Of a stretch of 64,000 bases of DNA, positions 7,637 through 16,446 are shown piece by piece (position 1 is the stretch's first letter; each line of letters opens with the position of its first letter). The notes under the pieces were generated by a model. It was not told the DNA's origin, made no database searches, and saw nothing but the letters and a program-made list of their open reading frames with translations. The position numbers and the translations under genes are program-made. The stretch comes from Streptomyces sp. 7-21 (GTDB taxonomy: Bacteria; Actinomycetota; Actinomycetes; Streptomycetales; Streptomycetaceae): the NCBI RefSeq assembly GCF_016741785.1, contig NZ_JAERRL010000018.1:36763-100762 (forward strand). Reading direction: 5' to 3'.

Positions 7637-8971
7637 TCAGCCGAACGTCTGGAAGGCGGTGCGGCGCGGGATGGGGAAGTGGTCACGGCCGGTGACGGCA
7701 TTGAGGATCAGCGCGCTGCGGTAGGCGCCGATGCCCAGGTCGGGCGCTGCCGCGCCGTGGGTGTGCAGCTCGGCGTTCTGCACGTACAGCCCGGCCGTGA
7801 CCTCCGGGACGGTGCGGATGCGGTGTCCCTCGGTGATGTCGTACCGGCCCTTGTCGTCCCAGGCGATGAGCTTCTCAACGGGCTCCAGGCAGGCGGGACG
7901 CCGGCGGCCGTAGCCGGTAGCGGCGATGACGGCGTCGGTCCTGCGCTCCGTCTCACGGCCGGTGTCGGCGTGGGAGGTGACGAGCGTGATCCCGCCGTCG
8001 TCCGCCAGCCGCGCCCCGGCGACCGCGGTGGCCGGCAGCAGCGTGACGGGGGGACGGTCGCCGTCGAGCATGTGGTCGTACAGCTCGCCGTGGATGAGGT
8101 CGATCGTCTCCGTGTCGATGCCCTTGTACAGCTGCCACTGGGAGGCGATGAGACGGTCGCGCACGTCCGGGTCGAGGCCGTGGAAGTACCGCATGTAGGC
8201 GGGAGTGGTGTACTCCAGTACGAGCTTGGAGTAGTCCAGCGGCGCGAACCCCCAGGAGCGGGTGAGCCAGGTGAGAGCCCAGCCCGCCTCGCGCTGGCGG
8301 CGGATCAGGTCCAGGAAGACCTCGGCGCCGGACTGGCCGGAGCCGACGATGGTGACGTCGCGCACGCCCTCAGCGCGGAGCGCGTCCACGCGGTTCAGGT
8401 GCTCGCCGGAGTGGAAGACGCGGCCGGGGCGCGCGGCGGCGGCCTCGCGCAGCGGGGCGGGGAGCGACGGCTCGCTGCCGACGCCGAGCGCGACGTTGCG
8501 CGCGGCGACCGTGCGGCGTTCGCCGCTGCCGGTGTCACGCAGGGTCAGCTCCCAGCGGTCGCGGGCCTCGTCCCAGCGGATCTCCTCGACGTCCGTGCCG
8601 AAGTGGCAGGACGGCAGGCGGGACGCGGCCCAGGCGCAGTAGTCGGCGTACTCGCGGCGGGGCAGGTGGAAGCGCTCGGCGATGTAGAAGGGGTACATCC
8701 GGTCGTGCTCGACCAGGTAGTTGAGGAACGACCAGCGGCTGGTGGGGCGGATCAGGGAGACCAGGTCCGCGAGGAAGCCGACCTGCACGGTCGCCCAGTC
8801 GAACATCAGGCCGGGGTGCCAGTCGTAGGCGGGCCGCCGGTCGTAGGCGGCGAAGGCGAGGCCGGGCACCTCGTCGGCGAGCGCGGCCAGGGAGAGGTTG
8901 AACGGGCCGATGCCGACGGCGGCCAGGTCCAGCACGGCCGGGCGCGGGTCGTCGTTCCTGGGGTCACTCAC
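7637..8971 (-). CDS. desB: DesB-type lysine/cadaverine N-monooxygenase
   Basis: The 444-residue protein belongs to the FAD/NADPH-dependent N-hydroxylases (IucD/SidA/PvdA/DesB). It has an N-terminal FAD motif (GIGPFNLSLAAL, residues 21-32), a central NADPH motif (VTIVGSGQSGAEVFLDL), the DAVIAATGY segment and a C-terminal HTHGAAAPDLGIGAYRSA segment. In desferrioxamine biosynthesis DesB hydroxylates cadaverine to N-hydroxycadaverine. The GTG start at 8971 overlaps the decarboxylase stop by four bases (GTGA), so it is translationally coupled and under the iron box upstream of the decarboxylase. The expected partners desC and desD do not follow here but lie about 50 kb away at 60.1-62.5 kb. Lysine or ornithine as substrate cannot be excluded, but the pairing with a decarboxylase favours an alkyl diamine. 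Confidence 0.82.
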   Translation of the reverse strand: MSDPRNDDPRPAVLDLAAVGIGPFNLSLAALADEVPGLAFAAYDRRPAYDWHPGLMFDWATVQVGFLADLVSLIRPTSRWSFLNYLVEHDRMYPFYIAERFHLPRREYADYCAWAASRLPSCHFGTDVEEIRWDEARDRWELTLRDTGSGERRTVAARNVALGVGSEPSLPAPLREAAAARPGRVFHSGEHLNRVDALRAEGVRDVTIVGSGQSGAEVFLDLIRRQREAGWALTWLTRSWGFAPLDYSKLVLEYTTPAYMRYFHGLDPDVRDRLIASQWQLYKGIDTETIDLIHGELYDHMLDGDRPPVTLLPATAVAGARLADDGGITLVTSHADTGRETERRTDAVIAATGYGRRRPACLEPVEKLIAWDDKGRYDITEGHRIRTVPEVTAGLYVQNAELHTHGAAAPDLGIGAYRSALILNAVTGRDHFPIPRRTAFQTFG

Positions 8972-10527
8972 GAGGCAGCCTCCACAGCCTGTCCCGCCGC
9001 GGCGATGGCGGCGAGCAGCTCGTCGATGTCAGTAGTCGTGGCCTGGGGGTTGAGCAGGGTCAGCTTGAGCCGGACGGTGCCGGTGCCGTCGTCGTGCGCG
9101 CCGGCGAGGTCGGTGCGGCCGATGAGCGCGGTGCCGCCGCGGAGCAGGCGGCGCCGCAGGGCGGCGTTGACCGCGTCGGTGGTCTCGGCGGCGCGGCCGG
9201 GTGCCGCGGGGAGATAGCGGAAGACGACGGTGGTGAGCACCGGTTCCGCGGTGAGTTCGAGCCGGGGGTGGGCGGCGATCGCACCGGCCGCGTACCCGGC
9301 CAGGTCGTGGCAGGCGTCGAGCATGGCGCCGATGCCCTCGCGCCCGAGGGCGAGGAAGGCGGCGGCGACCTTCAGGGCATCGGCCCGGCGGGTGGTCTGG
9401 AGCGAGTGGCCGAGCAGGCCGTCGTAGCCGGCGGCGCCGTCGTCGTCGGGGTTGAGGTAGGCGACGCGCAGCCCGGTCGGGGCGGCGAGGTCGGCGGCGT
9501 CGCGGGCGAGGAGCACGCTGGCGGCGGCGGGCTGCCAGGCGGTCTTGTGCAGGTCGAGGGTGATGGTGTCGGCTCGCTCCAGGCCTGCGAGCAGGGGGCG
9601 CAGCCGGTCAGAGAACAGGGCGCCCCCGCCGTAGGCGGCGTCGACGTGGAGCCGCACGCCGTGGCGGCAGCAGACGCCGGCGATCTCGGGCAGCGGGTCG
9701 ATGGAGCCGTAGTCGGTGGTGCCCGCGGTGGCCACAACGGCGACCGGGAGCTCGTCGGGAGCGCGGTCGCGCAGCGCCCGGTCGAGGTCGCCGGGCCGCA
9801 TGCGGTGCCGGTCGTCGGCGGGCACGGGGCGCACGGCGTCCTCGCCGAGGCCGAGGACGGCGCAGGCGCGGGCGACGGAGAAGTGCGCCAGCTGTGAGCA
9901 GTAGACGACCGGCCGCTGGGACAGCCCGGCCAGGCCCTCGGCGCGGACGTCGCGGCGGGCGCGCAGGGCGGCGTCCCGGGCCATCAGCAGGGCCTGGAGG
10001 TTGGAGGCGGTGCCGCCGGGGGTCAGCACGCCGTCGGCGCCGGGGCCGTAGCCGGCCAGCCGGGCCAGGGCCCGGACGACGCGGCGTTCGATCTCCACGG
10101 CGACGGGGCCGCTGTCCCAGGTGTCGACGGAGGCGTTGAAGACGGAGGCGAGGACGTCGGCCGCGGCCGCGATGGTCAGGGCGGGCGGCTGGAGGTGGGC
10201 CGCGGCCCGGGGGTCGGCCAGGTCGACGGTGCCCGCCGCGTAGGCGCGCGCCAGGCCGAGCACGGCGCGCCTGCCGCCGCCGGTGCGGGGCAGCGGGCCG
10301 TCGGGCAGCTGCTCGTCCACCAGCGCCGACAGCTCGTGCGGGCTGCTGGCCGGGAGCGGGCCGGTGCGGCGGCGGAGGGCGCTGGTGGCCTCCCGCATCA
10401 GTTCGGTGACGAGCCGTCCGACGTCCGCGAGCCCGGCCGGTGCCGCGGCGAGCAGGCCGGGCTCGAGGAGGGCGGGCGGCTCGGTGACGGGCGGGGGGGC
10501 AAGTGGTGCATGTCCGGGCATGCTCAT
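8968..10527 (-). CDS. desA: PLP-dependent decarboxylase, DesA-like (lysine or diaminobutyrate decarboxylase family)
   Basis: This 519-residue group II PLP decarboxylase shows the cofactor-binding region (VLTPGGTASNLQALLMARD), the HVDAAYGGGALF aspartate region and the Schiff-base lysine in TLDLHKTAW at about residue 328. ASVDTWDSGP and SQLAHFSVARA resemble DesA. The N-terminal 100 residues are alanine/proline-rich and unlike the DesA I remember, so L-2,4-diaminobutyrate decarboxylase activity is a fair alternative. Coupling to a DesB-like N-monooxygenase makes cadaverine formation from lysine the best guess. I chose the ATG at 10527 because longer frames would translate the iron box at 10590-10608; the ribosome site is weak. 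Iron repression through DmdR1/IdeR is likely. Confidence 0.7.
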   Translation of the reverse strand: MSMPGHAPLAPPPVTEPPALLEPGLLAAAPAGLADVGRLVTELMREATSALRRRTGPLPASSPHELSALVDEQLPDGPLPRTGGGRRAVLGLARAYAAGTVDLADPRAAAHLQPPALTIAAAADVLASVFNASVDTWDSGPVAVEIERRVVRALARLAGYGPGADGVLTPGGTASNLQALLMARDAALRARRDVRAEGLAGLSQRPVVYCSQLAHFSVARACAVLGLGEDAVRPVPADDRHRMRPGDLDRALRDRAPDELPVAVVATAGTTDYGSIDPLPEIAGVCCRHGVRLHVDAAYGGGALFSDRLRPLLAGLERADTITLDLHKTAWQPAAASVLLARDAADLAAPTGLRVAYLNPDDDGAAGYDGLLGHSLQTTRRADALKVAAAFLALGREGIGAMLDACHDLAGYAAGAIAAHPRLELTAEPVLTTVVFRYLPAAPGRAAETTDAVNAALRRRLLRGGTALIGRTDLAGAHDDGTGTVRLKLTLLNPQATTTDIDELLAAIAAAGQAVEAAS

Positions 10528-10589
10528 GGGTGCGGTTGGTGTCCCTTGTTCAGGCAGCGGGCGTGGCGGTCTCCTCCGCCCGCCACAAT

Positions 10590-10608
10590 TTAGGTTAGGC
10601 ATACCTAA
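10590..10608 (-). promoter_or_regulatory. iron box (DmdR/IdeR operator) upstream of desA-desB
   Basis: TTAGGTTAGGCATACCTAA matches the actinobacterial iron-box palindrome TTAGGTTAGGCTAACCTAA at 17 of 19 positions. It lies 63 bases before the decarboxylase ATG, the usual place for repression by iron-loaded DmdR1/IdeR. Confidence 0.92.
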
Positions 10609-10661
10609 CTTTGTCAACCGCGTCTCGCGCGCACCCGGCGTAGGCCCGCCATGGGTCCGGC

Positions 10662-10994
10662 ATGGCGCAGGCAGGGACGGCCGGAAACGCACCGCCGGAA
10701 AGACGGGCGCTGCTGACCAGGGAGTTGGCCGGGGAGTTGGCCGGGGAGCTGACGGGAGAGCCGGCAGGGACGAGCGCCCCGGCGGCGGGGCTGGTGGCGG
10801 TCACCTCCGAGGAAGAGCTGCGGGAGGTCGTCGGCCAGCCGGCGCCCCACGCGCGCGAGAAGGTCCGGACCCGCTGCGCGCGCTGGACCGGGAGTGGCTG
10901 GCGCACTCGCCGCTCTGTCTGATCGCCACCGCTGGGGCGGACGGCGAGGCGTACAGCGGGCGGCGGTACGACGGGCTGACCGCCCTTCCGCCGG
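10662..10994 (+). pseudogene. frameshifted, truncated PPOX-family (pyridoxamine-phosphate oxidase-like) flavoprotein gene
   Basis: One plus-strand frame reads LVAVTSEEELREVVGQPAPH and AREKVRT, and the adjacent frame, entered near 10870, continues PLRALDREWLAHSPLCLIAT. Joined, these resemble the N-terminus of FMN-dependent PPOX-type proteins of the MSMEG_1061-like group. The switch is explained by loss of one base in or near the C-run at 10870-10872. Past about 10960 the similarity ends, and the sequence runs into the 3' end of the imuB-like gene. The first 40 codons contain a short ELAGELAGEL repeat and may not be original. It therefore looks like a dead remnant with at least two lesions. A sequencing error could explain the frameshift but not the truncation. 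Confidence 0.6.
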
Positions 10995-11003
10995 GAGCGG
11001 GCG

Positions 11004-12038
11004 TCAGGCGGCGTCCAGCTGCCCCGCCGGGCCCGCCGCGCCGCGGCCGAAGCGGCGGCGCGCCCGGTCGGCCGCGGCCTCGGCGCGGCGGCGGCGGTCC
11101 TCCGCCGGGTCGAGCGACAGCTGGCGGGGGACGCTCCCGGCGTCGGTCAGGTCCTCGGCGCGCAGGCTGAGGGCCCGGACGCGGGCGCGTTGCAGGGCCA
11201 GCGCGTCGTGCAGGGCGTAAGCCAGGCGCACCAGCGCCGGGGTGTGCGCGGTGGGCTCGGGCAGGGCGCGGGTGCGGGTGGTGGCGGAACGGTCGGCGTA
11301 ACGGACTGTCAGGGTCAGGGCGCGGGCCGCCTGGCCCTCGCCGCGCAGCCGGTACCCGAGGTCGTCGGCGAGGGTGAGCAGGGCCCGCCGCCGGGTGTCC
11401 GGGTCGAGCTCGTCGTGGCCGAACCGGTGCTCGGCCGAGACGGAGCGCGGCGGGGCACCGGGGACAACGGGGGTCGGGTCGATACCGCGCGCCAGGTCAC
11501 GGACGCGGCGCCCCTGGGCCGCGCCGAGCGCGCGCTGGAGCGTGGCGGGGGGCGCGGCGGCGATCCGCCCGGCGGTGCCGAGCCCGAACGAGCGGAGGGT
11601 GCGGGCAGTCGCGGGGCCGACGCCGTGGAGGGCCTCGGCGGGTTTGTCCGCCAGGAAGGCGGCGATGGCGGCTGGCGTTCCCGGCACGGCCGTCACGCCG
11701 GGGCGGCCGTGCCGGTGCGCGGCTGCCATCCTGGCGAGCAGGGGGTTGGCGGCGACGCCGATGGCGCAGTCGGTGCCGTGCAGGGCCAGCGCCCTGACCC
11801 TGATCAGCCGGGCGAGGCGCACGGCGTCGAGGCCGAAGTACCGCCGCGCGCCCCGGACATCGGCGAGCGCGCCGTCGGGGGGCAGCGGCTGGACGACGGG
11901 GGTGACGTCGTGCAGCAGCCGGAGCAGCGCGGGGTAGTGCTCCGGCTCCGCGCCGCGGGACTGCCCGGAAAACTGTCCGGGAAACGGCCCGGAAGAGAGG
12001 AAGCGGACGCAGAGCACATCCGTGGCGGTGCCGCTCAT
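11004..12038 (-). CDS. imuB: Y-family DNA polymerase homologue, ImuB-like
   Basis: The 344-residue protein resembles Y-family (DinB/UmuC) polymerases: a degenerate palm, a helix-hairpin-helix region (LHGVGPATARTLRSFGLGTA, about residues 127-146) and a little-finger domain. Two of three catalytic carboxylates look absent. The N-terminal DxD segment is replaced by VLCVRFLSS, and the SxDEAxLD motif is PPDGALADV, which keeps Asp but has Gly for Glu. This fits ImuB, the inactive adaptor that links DnaE2 to the sliding clamp in the actinobacterial mutasome. The ATG at 12038 overlaps the dnaE2 TGA by four bases, so the two are coupled. No imuA-like gene is adjacent. A beta-clamp-binding motif was not identified with certainty. 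Confidence 0.75.
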   Translation of the reverse strand: MSGTATDVLCVRFLSSGPFPGQFSGQSRGAEPEHYPALLRLLHDVTPVVQPLPPDGALADVRGARRYFGLDAVRLARLIRVRALALHGTDCAIGVAANPLLARMAAAHRHGRPGVTAVPGTPAAIAAFLADKPAEALHGVGPATARTLRSFGLGTAGRIAAAPPATLQRALGAAQGRRVRDLARGIDPTPVVPGAPPRSVSAEHRFGHDELDPDTRRRALLTLADDLGYRLRGEGQAARALTLTVRYADRSATTRTRALPEPTAHTPALVRLAYALHDALALQRARVRALSLRAEDLTDAGSVPRQLSLDPAEDRRRRAEAAADRARRRFGRGAAGPAGQLDAA

Positions 12039-15000
12039 CCCGCGCTCCCCGGGCTCGCGTGCCACAGCTTGCGCCCGCCCGCCGCCTGGTCGCCCGCGGG
12101 CCGCAGGTCGGCCCAGGGGTGCAGGGTGTAGCCGGTGGGCAGTTCGATGGCGCGGCCCGCGCCGCCGTCCCGTTCCCCGTCGTTTCCGCCGGGGGCGTCG
12201 GGCCGCTCGGCGAGGCGGGCGGCGACCGCGTCGAGGCCGCCGGTGCCGCGCAGCTCGGCCAGCTCGGCCAGGTTCCACGCGGCCTGTCCGACGACGCTGA
12301 GGGTGCGCGGCCCGCGCCGCTGGACCGTGCCGCGCACCAGCAGCAGCCAGGAGTGGAAGACGGTGTGGGCGCAGGCGGCGTGACTGTCGTCGAAGAAGGC
12401 CAGGTCCACCAGGCCCGTGGTGTCGTCGAGGGTGACGAAGATGACGCGCCTGCCCGACCTGATCGGCGGGGTCTGCGTGGCGGCCTTGGCTCCGGCGACC
12501 AGGACGGTCTGGCCGTGCTCGGCCTCGCGCAGGCGGCGGGCGGAGACAACGCCGAGTTCGGCGAGGAAGTCCTGGTGACCGGCCATCAGGTGACGGGTGG
12601 TCTCCATGCCGAGCACGCCGAGTTCGGCACCGAGCCGCTCGTCCGCGTCGAGGTCGGGCAGCCCGGCGGGCGGCACCTGCGCGGCCGGGACGGCGGAGCC
12701 CGCAAAGCCCCCGGAGTCCTCGGAGCTCTCAGCGCTCCCCGAGCCGGTGGCGCTGAGCGGCAGCTGGCGGCCGCCCGGTCCGCTGCCGCGCCGCTGCCGG
12801 TACAGCTCGGCCAGGTGCAGCAGCAGGTCGCGGCGGTTGTCCCCGAAGGCGTCGAGCGCGCCGACGCGCGCCAGCCGCTCGGCGACGGGACGGGAGGGCG
12901 CGGCCCGGTCCAGCAGGTCGGGCAGCGAGCGGTAGGGCCGCCCGGCGGCGATCCGTTCGGCCTCCGCCTCGGTGATGCCCTGCACCTCGCCGAGCGCCAG
13001 GCGGATGCCCAGCTTCCCTGATTCGGACTCCAGTTCGATTCGATAGGCAGCGTCTGAGGCGTTCACATCCAGCGGGAGCACCGGCACCCCCCGCCGCCTG
13101 GCGTCGGCGAGCAGCAGGCGCTTGGGGTACATCCCCGGGTCGTGCGTGAGCAGCCCGGCGTAGAAGGCGGCGGGGTGGTGGGCCTTCAGCCAGGCCGACT
13201 GGTACGTCGGCACGGCGAAGGCGACCGCGTGCGCCTTGCAGAAGCCGTAGGAGCCGAACGCCTCGACGATCTCCCAGGTGCGGTCGATGGTCCCGGTGTC
13301 GTAGCCGCGCGCCGCCGCCTCCGCGGCGAACCAGGCGCGCACCCGGGGGATCCGCTCGCTGTCCGAGAGCGCCCGTCTGGCCTCGTCGGCCAGTGCGCGG
13401 TCGCAGCCGGTCATCACGGACAGCACCTGGATGATCTGCTCGTGGAAGACCACCACGCCGTAGGTCTCGCGCAGCGCCGGCTCCAGGTCACGGTGCGGGT
13501 AACGCGGCGGGCGCCTGCCGTGGCGGGCCTCGATGAAGGGCCGCACCATGTCGGCGGCGACGGGCCCGGGGCGGAAGAGCGAGATGTCCACGACGAGGTC
13601 GTGGAACGTGCTCGGCTGGAGCCGCCCGAGCAGATCGCGCTGGCCGGGCGACTCGATCTGGAAGCAGCCGAGCGTCTCGGCGGACCGGATCAGCCGGTAG
13701 GTGGCGGGGTCGGCGGGCGGCACCGCGTCCAGGTCGATCCGCTCGCCGGTGGCGCGCTCCACCTCGGCGACGGCGTGCGCCATGGCCGACTGCATCCGCA
13801 CGCCCAGCACGTCGAGTTTGAGCAGGCCGAGGTCCTCCACGTCGTCCTTGTCGAACTGCGACATGGCAAAGCCCTCGCCGCTGGTGGGGACGACCGGGGT
13901 GCGGCGCCGCAGGGAGCCGTCGGAGAGCAGCACGCCGCAGGGGTGCATGGCGACGCCGCGCGGCAGCCCGTCGAGCGCCTCTACCAGGTCCCACATCCGT
14001 GCCCCGTAGGCGTCCGCGTCCACGCCGCGCAGCTCGGGCAGCTCGGCGAGGGCCGCGCGGGCGTCGCGCGCCCGGATGTGGGGGAACGCCGTGGCCAGGC
14101 GGCCGGTCTCCTCCGGGGAGAGGCCGAGCGCCAGGCCGACGTCGCGGACCGCATGGCGCACGCGGTAGGTCTCGGGCATGGCGAGGGTGGCCACGCGCGC
14201 GGCGCCGAAGCGGTCGAAGATGGCGCGGTAGGCCTCCAGGCGGCGGGCGGACTCCACGTCCACGTCGATGTCGGGCAGGACGGCGCGGCGCGGGGAGAGG
14301 AAGCGTTCCATCAGCAGGCCGTGCTCAACGGGGTCGGCGTGCGCGATGCCGAGCAGGTGGTTGACGAACGAGCCGGCGCCCGAGCCGCGCGCGGTCACGC
14401 GGATGCCCAGCTCCCTGATGTCCGCGACGACCTGGCTGACGGTCAGGAAGTAGGAGGCGTAGCCGAGCCGTTCGATCAGGCGCAGCTCCTCGTCCAGGCG
14501 GCGCCAGCGCGTCTCGTCGCGGTCGTAGCGGCGCACGATCATGGCGGCGGCGCAGCGGGACCGCAGCTCCCGCTCGGCGGTGCGCCCGGCGGCGCCCGCC
14601 AGGCGGGGCTCGGGGAAGTGGACGCTGCCGATGCCCAGGTCGGCCTCTGGCGAGACCTGGCAGGCGGCGGCCGTCTCCTCGGTCAGGGCGAGCAGCCGCC
14701 GGGCGGCCGGGGCGCCGTACCCGGCTGCCTCGGCGATGCGCAGCGCCTGCGCGGCCATGGCGTCGGGGGGTTTCAGCCAGCGCTCCCCGTTGTCGAGCCC
14801 CCGCCGGGGGTCGATCGGCACCAGGAGGCGGGCGGAGTCGAGCACGTCGGCGACCGGCCCCTGGTCCGGGTCGGCGTAGCGCACGGCGTTGGCGAGCACG
14901 GGCGTAATGCCCTGCTCGGCGGCGAGGCCGAGGGTGCGCGCGGCGGTGCGGAGCGGGCCGCTCGCGCTGACCTCCAGGCGCAGCGCGTCGCCGTAGACCT

Positions 15001-15541
15001 CGCGCCAGAGGGCGAGCAGCCGGGCCGCCAGGTCGGGCCGCCCGGCGGCCAGGGCCCTGCCCGGCTCGGAGTCCGGCCCGAGCAGCACGGTCACGCCCTC
15101 GCCGCCGGCCTGGTCCCAGGGCAGCTCGGGACGGTCCGCCCGCCCGGCGTGGGCGGCGGTGACCAGGCGGCACAGCTCGGCCCAGCCGGCGGCGCCGTCC
15201 CGGGCGAGGAAGGTCACCCGGGGTGCGGATTCATCGACAAAGGCACCGCCGCGCACCGGCGTCCGGCGCCGGGGCGCGGCCGTGCCGCCGCCGGACGCCG
15301 TGGCGCGGGGAGAGGCGACGGCCAGCTCCACCCCGTACAGCGGGCGCACTCCGGCCGCCGCGCAGGCCCGCGTGAACCGCACCGCGCCCGCGAGCGTGTC
15401 GCGGTCGGTCAGCGCCAGGGCGGCCATGCCGCGCTCGGCGGCCCGCTCGGCGAGCCGCTCGGGATGGGAGGCGCCGTAGCGGGCGGAGAAGCCGGAGGCC
15501 ACGCGGAGATGCGTGAACCCGGCCCCGGGCGACCGTGCCAT
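12035..15541 (-). CDS. dnaE2: error-prone DNA polymerase III alpha subunit, DnaE2
   Basis: The 1168-residue protein has the C-family layout: an N-terminal PHP domain (residues about 8-210, starting FTHLRVASGFSARYGASHPE), the polymerase core with the acidic motif FLSPRRAVLPDIDVDVESAR, an HhH segment and an OB fold (RRVIFVTLDDTTGLVDLAFF). The opening HLR instead of the HxH seen in replicative DnaE and the neighbour point to DnaE2, the SOS-induced translesion enzyme. I chose the ATG at 15541 because GGGAGG stands five bases before it. It is first in a two-gene operon with the imuB-like gene (ATGA overlap). A LexA-box-like sequence lies 65 bases upstream. Confidence 0.92.
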   Translation of the reverse strand: MARSPGAGFTHLRVASGFSARYGASHPERLAERAAERGMAALALTDRDTLAGAVRFTRACAAAGVRPLYGVELAVASPRATASGGGTAAPRRRTPVRGGAFVDESAPRVTFLARDGAAGWAELCRLVTAAHAGRADRPELPWDQAGGEGVTVLLGPDSEPGRALAAGRPDLAARLLALWREVYGDALRLEVSASGPLRTAARTLGLAAEQGITPVLANAVRYADPDQGPVADVLDSARLLVPIDPRRGLDNGERWLKPPDAMAAQALRIAEAAGYGAPAARRLLALTEETAAACQVSPEADLGIGSVHFPEPRLAGAAGRTAERELRSRCAAAMIVRRYDRDETRWRRLDEELRLIERLGYASYFLTVSQVVADIRELGIRVTARGSGAGSFVNHLLGIAHADPVEHGLLMERFLSPRRAVLPDIDVDVESARRLEAYRAIFDRFGAARVATLAMPETYRVRHAVRDVGLALGLSPEETGRLATAFPHIRARDARAALAELPELRGVDADAYGARMWDLVEALDGLPRGVAMHPCGVLLSDGSLRRRTPVVPTSGEGFAMSQFDKDDVEDLGLLKLDVLGVRMQSAMAHAVAEVERATGERIDLDAVPPADPATYRLIRSAETLGCFQIESPGQRDLLGRLQPSTFHDLVVDISLFRPGPVAADMVRPFIEARHGRRPPRYPHRDLEPALRETYGVVVFHEQIIQVLSVMTGCDRALADEARRALSDSERIPRVRAWFAAEAAARGYDTGTIDRTWEIVEAFGSYGFCKAHAVAFAVPTYQSAWLKAHHPAAFYAGLLTHDPGMYPKRLLLADARRRGVPVLPLDVNASDAAYRIELESESGKLGIRLALGEVQGITEAEAERIAAGRPYRSLPDLLDRAAPSRPVAERLARVGALDAFGDNRRDLLLHLAELYRQRRGSGPGGRQLPLSATGSGSAESSEDSGGFAGSAVPAAQVPPAGLPDLDADERLGAELGVLGMETTRHLMAGHQDFLAELGVVSARRLREAEHGQTVLVAGAKAATQTPPIRSGRRVIFVTLDDTTGLVDLAFFDDSHAACAHTVFHSWLLLVRGTVQRRGPRTLSVVGQAAWNLAELAELRGTGGLDAVAARLAERPDAPGGNDGERDGGAGRAIELPTGYTLHPWADLRPAGDQAAGGRKLWHASPGSAG

Positions 15542-15605
15542 CCGCACCTCCCATCGCGCTCGCCCCCCTGTCACTCATCGGCCGGAATCCACCATAAACC
15601 AGCCA

Positions 15606-15621
15606 TCGAACGCACGTGCGA
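15606..15621 (-). promoter_or_regulatory. candidate LexA (SOS) box upstream of dnaE2
   Basis: TCGAACGCACGTGCGA fits the actinobacterial SOS box TCGAAC-N4-GTTCGA with a single mismatch (GTGCGA in the right arm). It is 65 bases from the dnaE2 start, in the AT-richest part of the intergenic region. LexA control of dnaE2/imuB is established in mycobacteria and agrees with this location. Confidence 0.7.
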
Positions 15622-15792
15622 ATCGATCATTGCCGCAGGTCAGCACAGAACGGGCCCCGCCGGGGGTGGCCGGAAAACGTCCCTTGCCCGGCTGGGGCGC
15701 CGCGCAGCCCGCCAGGCCCGGCGCATGGCGCCCCCGCGCGGCTCCACCGGGGGGCTTCCGGAGCGCCCACAGCCGCGGGTTAGGCTGCCGGG

Positions 15793-16440
15793 GTGGCTGC
15801 CTCTCTCGATCTGGTGATCTTCGACTGTGACGGCGTGCTCGTGGACAGCGAGCCGCTCGCGCTCCGGGTGTGCGTCGAGCTCGGTGCCGAGCTGGGCTGG
15901 CCGCTCACCGAGAAGGAGATCATCGACCGCTTCCTGGGCCGCTCCGAGCGCGCGGTCCGCGCCCAGATCGAGGAGCGCCTCGGCCCGGAGGCCGCCGACC
16001 GCTGGGAGACGCTGTACCGGGAGCGGCTCAACGCCGCCATCGACACCGAGCTGACCGAGGTGGACGGGATCAGCGAGGCGCTGGACGCCCTCACCCTCCC
16101 CTCCTGCATCGCCTCCAGCGGCTCCCACGCCAAGATGCGGCGCACCCTCACCCGCACCGGCCTGTACGAGCGCTTCGCCGGGCGGATCTTCAGCGCCTCC
16201 GAGGTCGAGCGCGGCAAGCCGGCGCCCGACCTGTTCCTGCACGCAGCCTCGCGCCTCGGCGTGGCACCGGAGCGCTGCGCCGTGGTGGAGGACAGCCAGT
16301 ACGGCGTCCGCGCCGCCCGCGCCGCCGGGATGCGCTGCTTCGGCTACGCCGGCGGCCTGACCCCGGCGGAGTGGCTGGAGGGGCCGGACACCGTCGTCTT
16401 CACTGACATGCGGAAGCTGCCGGTCCTGCTGTCCGCCTGA
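15793..16440 (+). CDS. HAD-superfamily hydrolase (beta-phosphoglucomutase/phosphatase-like)
   Basis: The 215-residue protein opens MAASLDLVIFDCDGVLVDSE, the HAD motif I DxDxV with nucleophile Asp11. SGSHAKMRRTL supplies motif II (Ser), VERGKPAPDLFL motif III (Lys) and CAVVEDSQYGVRAA motif IV. A helical cap occupies about residues 18-80, as in subfamily IA enzymes such as beta-phosphoglucomutase and sugar-phosphate phosphatases. The substrate cannot be stated. The start is GTG at 15793, three residues before the conserved strand. It diverges from dnaE2 and converges with ureD, whose stop is six bases away. Confidence 0.9.
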   Translation: MAASLDLVIFDCDGVLVDSEPLALRVCVELGAELGWPLTEKEIIDRFLGRSERAVRAQIEERLGPEAADRWETLYRERLNAAIDTELTEVDGISEALDALTLPSCIASSGSHAKMRRTLTRTGLYERFAGRIFSASEVERGKPAPDLFLHAASRLGVAPERCAVVEDSQYGVRAARAAGMRCFGYAGGLTPAEWLEGPDTVVFTDMRKLPVLLSA

Positions 16441-16446
16441 TCCCGG

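Noticed and set aside
13142..15817. Very long open frame (about 890 codons) on the plus strand opposite dnaE2
   Set aside because: It is the antisense shadow of dnaE2. High GC3 removes stop codons on the other strand, and the translation is a low-complexity Gly/Val/Arg/His-rich string with no domain.
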